NCBI GenBank assembly: GCA_022561485.1
Contig: JADFRD010000012.1
Location: 1 to 36,968 of the forward strand
Direction of reading: 5' to 3'
Origin: Fidelibacterota bacterium
GTDB lineage: Bacteria > Fidelibacterota > Marinisomatia > Marinisomatales > TCS55
DNA length: 36,968 nucleotides
Positions 29,839 to 36,968 of the stretch are shown piece by piece. The notes beneath the pieces are model-generated. The model did not search any database, was not told where the DNA came from, and was given only the letters and a program-made list of their open reading frames with translations. The position numbers were made by a program, and so were the translations under genes. Numbering within the stretch: position 1 is the stretch's first letter; each line of letters opens with the position of its first letter.

Positions 29839-32800
29839 TCATCCACTGATAGCAATGTTAATATCAAATCCAAAATCGCGATCTATTTTCTTTCCGGTCG
29901 TTTTTGATTCTGTTTCTCTGTATTCATAAATGAGTCCGCCGCTGATTTGAGAACTGAAAGAGTATGAAATGCGTAAAGACGTTTTCCATCCTGAATTGAA
30001 AGATAACTGTCCAAACTCTACACCACCATCTCTACTGCCTAATGTCTCACTTTCATTCATATCAAAATTCAATGTAAAGTTTACTGTATTTTGAACATGC
30101 CAATCATCCATCATCGGCAATGGAATGGTAAATCCTCCACGATGACTGTAATTACTGCTGGCTGTCCAGCTTTTTTCTTTCCGCACATTCAAACCGTTTG
30201 ATTCATCTTGAACAGATTTTGACAAGGTGTACCTTACATTAAACGAAATACCCTTTTTCAGATTCATGTTTAAACCAATCAGTGGTGAAAAACTGATATT
30301 GGTTCTTGAAGAACGCTGAAAATCTTCATATTCAATCATAAAGGGATCCAGGTTAAACAGTGGCATTGTTGGTACATCTAAATTTTCAAATTGCCATGAT
30401 CGAGAATCTCTTCCATTTACGGCATGTTCCAGGCTGGCCGACCTTGCAATTTTTTTGATAAAAGGCCATTTTTCAATCCCTGTCCATCTCAAGCTCCAAC
30501 CAAAAAATGGAAAGCCATTTTCCAGTTTATCCCCCCACGACAAATAGTCGCGCTCCATCGATCGTTGTTCAATATTTGAAGCTCCAATGGTTGTAGAGAC
30601 CTTTTGCGCATAATTAACAGATGTAGAAATATTGCGCGTCAGATTCAATCCGGTTCGAACAGAAAAATCCCTCTTATGGTCCCAGGTCCCCAAGTTTAAA
30701 CCAACATTTTCTGCTTGACCCAAACCATGGTCCGGAAGCCAGCCAAACTTATAACCCATAGGAACTTTTCCTAATACCCACTCACCTGTACGATTTAGAT
30801 TTTCTGTGTACGTCAAATTAATTGGATTAACTTTTTTTACGATCCTGTGCAATGCGGTGAGAAACGGAACATCTTTTTGTTCTGTTTTCTTCTTTTCTTC
30901 TATTTCATTGTTTTGTGATCGTCCTCTTCTTCGTCCCCTTGTTTGACGAGTGTTCTTTGAAGGTGGTTTATAAAACATTTCAAAAATTTGTGACGGAAGA
31001 ATACTCACACTGGAAGAAAACCTCAGCGCTGTCCCAATACGAGCTCCTTCATTTATACTGGTTCTGGGTTTACTCCATCTATATGCAGCGCTGTGGCTGA
31101 AGTTCGGTTTTAGCCAAGTGAAGATTTGCGGATTAAATGATGTATTCAAATTTTCCGTTATATTGATTACAATACCGGGATCCATTTTTTGAATTGCTGT
31201 CCAAACGTATCCCCGGTAATCCCGCATATCACTCAATATAGACCGCTTGTACTTGGTTTTCAGTTTATCTGTCAAATTGTAATCCAAGCCAAATGATCTA
31301 CTCAATCCAAAAGAGTATTTATCCGGTATTCTGCCGCCAAGGCGCTTTGTTGTTTGGGTTAAAGATTCATTAAAACTCATACCCGCATTAAAGGATGATG
31401 GAGTATAATACAGCGGCATCTCTCCCAATTTTGTTCCAAGCCATGGAACATTTTTCAGCCATTTAAATGGTGATATATAATTATCCCGACCAAACGAATA
31501 ATTATAATTTACCTTTCCGGAATATTTTTCTTTTAAGACTTCAAAATTCAATTCATTTGATGACTTGGATTGAGAAGCGGAAAAACTTGGCTTAATTTTA
31601 TCTAACGTTGCTTTAATAATTTTATTATCTGATTTACTGGATTTTGCCAAAGATGTACTAAAAGAAATATTCTGTTGTTTTATTAGGATTGAATCAGGGA
31701 CAGCGTCCTGATCCACCAAAATATCGGAATCCGGAAAATATTTTGGCTTTTTTACAGAACTGGAAATAGAAGCATTAACCGGTATACTGATACCCCAGGA
31801 TTTGGGTAAAAATTTGTGGATTTTGGCATTCATACTTAAACGAAAATTTTCTGTATTGTTATTGGTCCCAAGTCGCCGCTGTAGGGTATGGAAATCGGCA
31901 TCTTTTCTGCTATAAGAAAATGTGGAACTAATCAGATCAGCCAGATTGAATTTTGTTAGCAACCGCATGGCAACACCGCGATCTTTCTTCACTCCGCTTA
32001 AACGCATTTCATCCAACCAAACTTCACCGGTAATGGGTTCATCTGCGTTGTTGGTAATACCTACAATGAAAAATTGAATACTCGATAAGGATGGCTTCCC
32101 TTTGATTTTTATGGTTTTTCCTGTTGGGTGTCCATTTTCATCTGTAAATGTATATATTCGTTCATTATCTGTAATTTCATAAATATCGGTATCCTGATAT
32201 TTGTTTACAGTGATTGAGTCTTGGAGCTTGAGTTTCGCCAACCAGTTCAGGTCTATTTCTATTGAATTTCTTCCCCGGGATTCATCCCATCCACTGTATA
32301 CCGGCTGCCTTAACTCATAATAATTTTTTCCCTGCCCAAATCGCAGAAAAAATTCAACACTTGTTTCTTCTTTGCCAATCCATTGGTTTGGCGTTTCTCC
32401 ATATACATACATTTTCAACTTATCATATGTGAGGTAATTGGAACCGGAAATTTTCATTAAACTTTTAATGGCGGCTCCACTGTAATTTGGCGGTAAATCC
32501 TGGAATTTCATTACAAGAGATTGTTCTTTCGCACGTATATCATTGATTCTGTCATATTCGCCTGTTACACCTTTTGGAGGTGAATAATTTGCATCGTCTT
32601 CAGTATTTACTACAGAGATAGCAAAAACACTATCTGCATTTTCACTGCTGAAAACATTAGACTTATCCACAGCAATGCCCAATTCCTGCCAGATATTCCC
32701 GACCAATTCAATTTTTGCAATGCTTATATTCACTTTTCCAGTATCGGACACCATCAAGCGTATATGACGAATTTCTGTCCATTCACTACTCATTGAAGAA

Positions 32801-35800
32801 TCTAACCGTGTAAAATGATTCAATGGAATCCGATACAATTTCCACCCGGTAAATGATCCGTCTGATGTTTTGGTTTCACCGGCTAAATAAGTTATATCAG
32901 AGAGGAAGAACGATTTAGTGAAGTACTGGTTCGCTTTAATGAGTTCATTTGATCTGTCTAAACTTTCCGTATCCGGATAATTTCCTCCGTCGAGAGCGTT
33001 ATTTTCTGTCCCGTTTATATGGGAATAATCTGAACTTCCTTCCTTATATGACCAGTTATCTCCATTGGGGTCTTCCAGGTTTCTGTCCGATCCGGTATAT
33101 ACAATGTTAGTCCAAATATCAGGCCAAGGATCATCCACTACATCCACGTAAAATGATTCAATGCATCCGCCCCAGCCGTCTTCATATTCGTCCGTACACC
33201 CGTCAAGTCCAATGTCTTCACCTTCGTCCAAAAGTGTATTTCCAGCCATTCCACCGACTTCTTCATCTTCTGTATTCAACAGTCCATCACCATTTCTGTC
33301 TTCACTGATACGTCCGAGATCGATGGTCATTTTTCCTTTTTCACCATAGAGCCAAATTTCAAAAAACTTCGTTTGTGTTTGATCATAATCCCCCGAATAC
33401 AGCGGTGAAGTGATGGTTGCCCAAACGGTGTCCTGGGGTAATCCTTCCTGTAATTTTCGGGGACGATAGTTCAATCTTAAGATATCCGTCGTCTCATTTT
33501 GGGCTCGAATAGATGTAGACTGATTTGGCCAGATATCTTTCGTCCTGACTTGTGCATACGGATTGTACCAAGTCAATTTGGCTCGTTTTCGCTGTGAATA
33601 AAAACGAGAGGTTCCCGGGAGGATTGGCGCAGATCCTTCCTTCCAATAACGCCGTTGGATTGGAATGGATGTGGTTCTCTTGGAGCCTTCAAAATCATCA
33701 ATAAACGCAACACCATTCGGATCACCCGTCGCAGAGTTGCTAAGGGGATTGGGATTTGGCAGCACCTGAGCGATTTCTCCTTCGATTGAAAAAGTGGATA
33801 CTTTTTCCGTTTCAATAATGGGTAAACGATCCAAGGCTCTGGTCAATCCATCAAATTCCATTTGATAACGGCCGTTCAAATCCCAAATGAAATTGCGCAT
33901 GGGCTCGTAACCGACTTCCACTTTTTCATTAATGATCGATTGATTATAGTAAAGCGCTGTTGCACCGAGGAATGAATTTTTCCCAAGATCCATTTGCGCT
34001 CGGGCACCAATAATTGTTTTCTTATCAAAGGATACCAATTCGTATTTTTCATATAGAATCTTCAGTTCAGCATTTGGATCCAAATCACTATTCAGAACAA
34101 GCGTCCCGGTGAAATAGTCTACTTGATAATCTCTTCCGCGCTTCAATTCAACACCGTCTAAAAACACCTGGTCGCTTCCGTCAACAATCATGAATCCTAA
34201 GTTGATGCTGGCTGATTTATTCTTATACATGACTTCAATCTCCCAGTGTTTATCCTGGGTGATTTGACTCATAATGGTTGATGTATACATTTTACCTTCC
34301 CCAAGGACTCCTTTTAAATCCGGGTTTTTATTCCCACCTTCAAGGGAATCATTGGCAAAGGGATGAAACATGGGAAAAAACAATTCACCATTGCTCAGGC
34401 TAACAATATTTGGATTATCCATATCAATGATATTGTCACTGGTTTGCGCATTGGTCTCATCCACAATGTCCAAGCCAAATTGAGTTATATAAGCAACTCC
34501 GTTTGGATCCGATTCTTTGTCCGGGGACATGGTCGTATTCCAGATAATGATATCAAATCCTTCTTTATTAATTTGTTGTGCTCTCAAATAATATACATTT
34601 TTAAACATAAGGTCCCATAAATCATGACTGGGCGTCAAGTTTTCCGGCTTGATCATTTGTAGCGCTAAGGTGGAGTCGCTTTCGGAAATACCGTGTCCTA
34701 CAGCCAAAACGGTATCGAGAGCAATATTCCTGTCATTTCTGTCTACTTCTACAATGAAATAATGACAAGCCAATAAGTTATTTGATGAAGGACTTTTCAT
34801 GCGAATGAACCCAAGATCATTACTCAACCAATAATCCTGTCCATTTTCCAACCGCTTAAAGTTGACATTTTCACGATCGTTGTCAGATGGATTATTAATA
34901 TCCACAAAAGCAGTCCCAGGAATTGTATTAGGATCTTTTAAATTATCCATGCGGTACAATTCAAAATCGCGGATTACATAGTTCCCTATATAATGTTGTC
35001 CTAAATTATTTAAGGGATAAAATGGAGGGACTACTGTAATAATTTTTGTTTGTCCATTGTATTCTGTCTGTTCATTTTCAATACCGTTTCGGTACATTTC
35101 ATTAATAAAGAAATATTTATTTTTTATGTAATTATAATCCTGCAGGCGAAAACTTTCAGCCTCATCTGTTCCTTTATATTCTTTGATTTCTTTTTTTGTT
35201 TTTTCGATGGAAGCGATGGTCGTTATATCTATTGGTCCAAGTTTGGCCACTGCTTTCAACCCAAACAGGCCTTTATTTTGCCCGGAAAAAGTTACATACT
35301 GTGTTGCCGGTAATGAGAGTGAAATATTTCCTGCATCGATTTTCTGAATAATATCATCTTCCGCACCTTTGTAGGAAATACGAATATTGTTTTCCCAGTC
35401 AAAATCCCGTTCTGAATCATTGTCCATTAATACGGTAATGCGGTCGCCAATTTTTCCTTCAACATTCAAATTCTGTTTTTGATCAAATTCGAGATGGGTA
35501 TTTTGCGATTCATTCAAACTGGAGCGGATCAATTCCTGATCCTGAAAAACCATTTTACCGGAAATATTAATGTTACCGCGGACTCGTAATGATGCTGTAC
35601 CCAATGCACCCATATCTACTAAATCAAAAGTAATGCCTTTACCGCCGCGACGTGATTCTGTTTGTTTTTCCTCGACTCCCAAAGTCATTTTTTCCGTAAA
35701 AACAATTTGGCGTTTCACTTTAATCATTTGTTGAAAATACCATTCCACAGGTGCTGTAAACGGAATTCGGTAAATCTCATCCTCTATAAATTCCGTCAAA

Positions 35801-36066
35801 GTGATGTATTCCCAATTACGGTCAATGTGGACTTTAACATCGCGTTGGATAAAATCGGTTTTTATCCAGCCCAGTGGCGTCGTCAGCGTATCAAATAAAA
35901 GACTAAGTGGTTTGGGTATTTTCGGAAATGCACGCGAAACAAAATTAGAAATTGGAAAATAGCTTTCGGGCAATTTTAGGACGGACGAATCCCGCTGAAC
36001 ATTCTGAGCAAAATTTGTCGAAATGGTCATGAAAAGCACAATGATGACTGCGTACCCTTTTTTCAA
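29839..36066 (-). CDS. sprA: T9SS outer-membrane translocon protein SprA
   Basis: A 2075-aa giant outer-membrane barrel that forms the T9SS export pore (SprA/Sov). Signal peptide MKKGYAVIIVLF to Ala20, then Gln21. Family hallmarks: GALGTASLRVRGNINISGK (about 155), LNVEGKIGDRITV followed by YKGAEDDIIQKIDAGNISL (about 205-250), and DPNGVAFIDDFEGSKRTTSI (about 782-800). Around 920-960 is an Asp-rich stretch (EDRNGDGLLNTEDEEVGG) like calcium loops. Near 1700 a basic patch (RQTRGRRRGRSQNN) lies between barrel strands. The end has repeated strands to DINIAISG. Length is slightly below the usual 2200-2500. The start is TTG at 36066, supported by AAGGAG 8 nt upstream. Confidence 0.95.
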   Translation of the reverse strand: MKKGYAVIIVLFMTISTNFAQNVQRDSSVLKLPESYFPISNFVSRAFPKIPKPLSLLFDTLTTPLGWIKTDFIQRDVKVHIDRNWEYITLTEFIEDEIYRIPFTAPVEWYFQQMIKVKRQIVFTEKMTLGVEEKQTESRRGGKGITFDLVDMGALGTASLRVRGNINISGKMVFQDQELIRSSLNESQNTHLEFDQKQNLNVEGKIGDRITVLMDNDSERDFDWENNIRISYKGAEDDIIQKIDAGNISLSLPATQYVTFSGQNKGLFGLKAVAKLGPIDITTIASIEKTKKEIKEYKGTDEAESFRLQDYNYIKNKYFFINEMYRNGIENEQTEYNGQTKIITVVPPFYPLNNLGQHYIGNYVIRDFELYRMDNLKDPNTIPGTAFVDINNPSDNDRENVNFKRLENGQDYWLSNDLGFIRMKSPSSNNLLACHYFIVEVDRNDRNIALDTVLAVGHGISESDSTLALQMIKPENLTPSHDLWDLMFKNVYYLRAQQINKEGFDIIIWNTTMSPDKESDPNGVAYITQFGLDIVDETNAQTSDNIIDMDNPNIVSLSNGELFFPMFHPFANDSLEGGNKNPDLKGVLGEGKMYTSTIMSQITQDKHWEIEVMYKNKSASINLGFMIVDGSDQVFLDGVELKRGRDYQVDYFTGTLVLNSDLDPNAELKILYEKYELVSFDKKTIIGARAQMDLGKNSFLGATALYYNQSIINEKVEVGYEPMRNFIWDLNGRYQMEFDGLTRALDRLPIIETEKVSTFSIEGEIAQVLPNPNPLSNSATGDPNGVAFIDDFEGSKRTTSIPIQRRYWKEGSAPILPGTSRFYSQRKRAKLTWYNPYAQVRTKDIWPNQSTSIRAQNETTDILRLNYRPRKLQEGLPQDTVWATITSPLYSGDYDQTQTKFFEIWLYGEKGKMTIDLGRISEDRNGDGLLNTEDEEVGGMAGNTLLDEGEDIGLDGCTDEYEDGWGGCIESFYVDVVDDPWPDIWTNIVYTGSDRNLEDPNGDNWSYKEGSSDYSHINGTENNALDGGNYPDTESLDRSNELIKANQYFTKSFFLSDITYLAGETKTSDGSFTGWKLYRIPLNHFTRLDSSMSSEWTEIRHIRLMVSDTGKVNISIAKIELVGNIWQELGIAVDKSNVFSSENADSVFAISVVNTEDDANYSPPKGVTGEYDRINDIRAKEQSLVMKFQDLPPNYSGAAIKSLMKISGSNYLTYDKLKMYVYGETPNQWIGKEETSVEFFLRFGQGKNYYELRQPVYSGWDESRGRNSIEIDLNWLAKLKLQDSITVNKYQDTDIYEITDNERIYTFTDENGHPTGKTIKIKGKPSLSSIQFFIVGITNNADEPITGEVWLDEMRLSGVKKDRGVAMRLLTKFNLADLISSTFSYSRKDADFHTLQRRLGTNNNTENFRLSMNAKIHKFLPKSWGISIPVNASISSSVKKPKYFPDSDILVDQDAVPDSILIKQQNISFSTSLAKSSKSDNKIIKATLDKIKPSFSASQSKSSNELNFEVLKEKYSGKVNYNYSFGRDNYISPFKWLKNVPWLGTKLGEMPLYYTPSSFNAGMSFNESLTQTTKRLGGRIPDKYSFGLSRSFGLDYNLTDKLKTKYKRSILSDMRDYRGYVWTAIQKMDPGIVINITENLNTSFNPQIFTWLKPNFSHSAAYRWSKPRTSINEGARIGTALRFSSSVSILPSQIFEMFYKPPSKNTRQTRGRRRGRSQNNEIEEKKKTEQKDVPFLTALHRIVKKVNPINLTYTENLNRTGEWVLGKVPMGYKFGWLPDHGLGQAENVGLNLGTWDHKRDFSVRTGLNLTRNISTSVNYAQKVSTTIGASNIEQRSMERDYLSWGDKLENGFPFFGWSLRWTGIEKWPFIKKIARSASLEHAVNGRDSRSWQFENLDVPTMPLFNLDPFMIEYEDFQRSSRTNISFSPLIGLNMNLKKGISFNVRYTLSKSVQDESNGLNVRKEKSWTASSNYSHRGGFTIPLPMMDDWHVQNTVNFTLNFDMNESETLGSRDGGVEFGQLSFNSGWKTSLRISYSFSSQISGGLIYEYRETESKTTGKKIDRDFGFDINIAISG

Positions 36067-36074
36067 AGGGGTTT

Positions 36075-36080
36075 CTCCTT
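36075..36080 (-). promoter_or_regulatory. Shine-Dalgarno of sprA deciding a TTG start
   Basis: CTCCTT on the plus strand reads AAGGAG on the coding strand, 8 nt before the TTG at 36066. The next in-frame ATG would be inside the signal peptide (Met13), so TTG is the likely start. Confidence 0.7.
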
Positions 36081-36101
36081 ATGTGTCGTTTCGGTGTTAT
36101 T

Positions 36102-36120
36102 ATCCCCGATTCACGGGGAT
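36102..36120. repeat. Hairpin ATCCCCG/CGGGGAT upstream of sprA
   Basis: Seven perfect pairs around ATTCA, between rdgB and sprA. It lies about 36 nt upstream of the sprA start, so it could affect sprA translation or end rdgB transcription; no T-tract follows. A smaller relative is at 380-396. Confidence 0.4.
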
Positions 36121-36159
36121 CAATCCGATAGCGGTAGGTCTATAGACTATACTCCTGAA

Positions 36160-36759
36160 TTATAATTTACTGCTCCAAAGAGCAGACAGGTGTTTATAAA
36201 GATTTCGCAATGCGTGTCCACGATGACTGATTTTATTCTTTTCCTCGGCAGAAAGTTCCGCGAATGTACAATTCATTTCCGGTATAAAAAACAATGGATC
36301 GTATCCGAATCCGAACATACCTTTTGGTTCAAACGTTATCATTCCTTCTATTTTCCCTTCTGATGTTAGTTCTGTTTCTCCATCTACAAATGCAGCAACC
36401 GTACGAAATCTGGCTGTTCGTTCATTTTCACCCATATCTGACATTTCAGCAAGAAGTTTGTTTATGTTATCCTCATAGGTTGCATGTTCACCGGCATAAC
36501 GGGCAGAATACACACCCGGACCCCCATCGAGGGAATCGACTTCCAAACCGGTGTCATCACCAATTGCCGGAATTCCGGTAATCCGGTTCACAGTTCTCGC
36601 TTTTAATAATGCGTTTTCTTCCAGTGTTTCTCCTGTTTCTTCAATATCTCCCACTTCGGGATAATCATCCAGTGTAATAATCTCAACGGATAAATCCCTT
36701 AGAACTGTTTTCATTTCTTCCACTTTATGTAGATTATGTGATGCGAGTATTATTTTCAT
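36160..36759 (-). CDS. rdgB: Non-canonical purine NTP pyrophosphatase (RdgB/HAM1)
   Basis: A 199-aa house-cleaning enzyme that hydrolyses ITP, dITP and XTP to the monophosphates so that deaminated purines stay out of nucleic acids. All family motifs are present: ILASHNLHKVEEM (residues 4-16), IGDDTGLEVDSLDGGPGVYS with YAGEHATYEDN next (about 66-95), KGMFGFGYDPLFFIPE (about 146-161), and KNKISHRGHALRNL at about 174-187. Length equals the usual 190-200. No signal peptide; cytosolic. It lies 93 nt upstream of sprA, so the two may or may not share a promoter. Confidence 0.96.
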   Translation of the reverse strand: MKIILASHNLHKVEEMKTVLRDLSVEIITLDDYPEVGDIEETGETLEENALLKARTVNRITGIPAIGDDTGLEVDSLDGGPGVYSARYAGEHATYEDNINKLLAEMSDMGENERTARFRTVAAFVDGETELTSEGKIEGMITFEPKGMFGFGYDPLFFIPEMNCTFAELSAEEKNKISHRGHALRNLYKHLSALWSSKL

Positions 36760-36852
36760 CTGTATTCAAAAAACGGCGGAAAATAGATATCTAACATTCA
36801 ACCCGCAAGGACTTTAATATTGATGAGTTTGCATTTGTATAAGGATATAAAC

Positions 36853-36876
36853 GCCGTAATTTCAGCGGCTTTTTTT
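36853..36876 (+). terminator. Possible plus-strand intrinsic terminator
   Basis: GCCG (36853-36856) and CGGC (36866-36869) pair around 9 nt, followed by seven T. The stem is short, and no plus-strand gene is seen upstream in the window, so it may be fortuitous or end an unrecognised small RNA. Confidence 0.3.
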
Positions 36877-36895
36877 AAGCAATTTCATGTGGCTT

Positions 36896-36961
36896 GGTAG
36901 CTCCCGCCAAAAGCCGTGCCTACGGCACACTGGCGGACAGGCAGTCTCCGACTTCGCTACC
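36896..36961. repeat. Nested palindromic repeat at the right edge
   Basis: Three nested inverted pairs: GGTAGC (36896) with GCTACC (36956), CCGCCA (36904) with TGGCGG (36931), and GTGCC/GGCAC (36916-36928) around TAC. The element contains GGCGGACAGGCAG, which resembles the GC-rich palindrome family. The right end may continue beyond the window. Confidence 0.5.
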
Positions 36962-36968
36962 GGGACAT

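Noticed and set aside
1-36968. tRNA or rRNA genes
   Set aside because: Scanning by eye for T-loop GGTTCRA contexts with flanking acceptor stems, and for conserved rRNA segments, gave nothing convincing. A tRNA search program would be decisive.

Overview
The window looks like a chromosomal piece of an AT-rich, Gram-negative member of the Fibrobacteres-Chlorobi-Bacteroidetes (FCB) superphylum. It could be a Marinimicrobia/SAR406-, Calditrichaeota- or Ignavibacteria-like organism. I infer this from a complete type IX secretion (T9SS) translocon protein SprA, three PorV/PorQ-type outer-membrane proteins, several secreted proteins with C-terminal YPNPFNP-type sorting domains, a TonB receptor with a carboxypeptidase-regulatory-like domain, and many lipoproteins. 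The phylum is an inference. Every gene I accept is on the minus strand, so transcription runs from right to left.

From the right (transcription order): an RdgB/HAM1 nucleotide-sanitising pyrophosphatase; sprA (2075 aa, TTG start behind a clear Shine-Dalgarno); a glutaminyl-cyclase-like M28 lipoprotein; an unknown lipoprotein; a beta-propeller secreted protein; a PorV-like and a PorQ-like barrel; a divergent polysaccharide deacetylase; a serine-lysine type asparaginase; and a secreted endonuclease/exonuclease/phosphatase with lamin-tail and sorting domains. Many of these overlap by 4 to 17 nt or are 2 nt apart, so they form two or three operons. The middle (18.0-20.5 kb) holds an IS110-family transposase and about 1 kb of gene-free DNA packed with dispersed repeats and hairpins. 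Next come two very large secreted proteins (716 and 1173 aa), a lipoprotein/TonB-receptor pair joined by an ATGA overlap, another PorV-like protein, an NHL-propeller lipoprotein, an unknown secreted protein and a small barrel. At the left end are a Nudix hydrolase, a Phd/PIN toxin-antitoxin pair, a Nudix 3'-end remnant, a staphylococcal-nuclease-like protein and the start of one more exported protein.

Functionally this is mostly an envelope and secretion region: the secretion pore, likely shuttle or anchor proteins, probable cargo and N-terminal processing. Nine of twelve predicted signal-peptidase-I substrates would start with Gln after cleavage. A glutaminyl cyclase gene sits directly behind sprA. 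This matches the Q-rule described for Bacteroidetes and suggests that pyroglutamate capping is part of the export route here.

The second theme is repeats. Intergenic regions carry several families of short palindromic elements. Some lie inside reading frames: a 204-bp element with 15-bp perfect terminal inverted repeats splits a lipoprotein signal peptide in frame, and a 12-bp-arm palindrome sits in a T9SS sorting domain. I see no rRNA, tRNA or CRISPR array.
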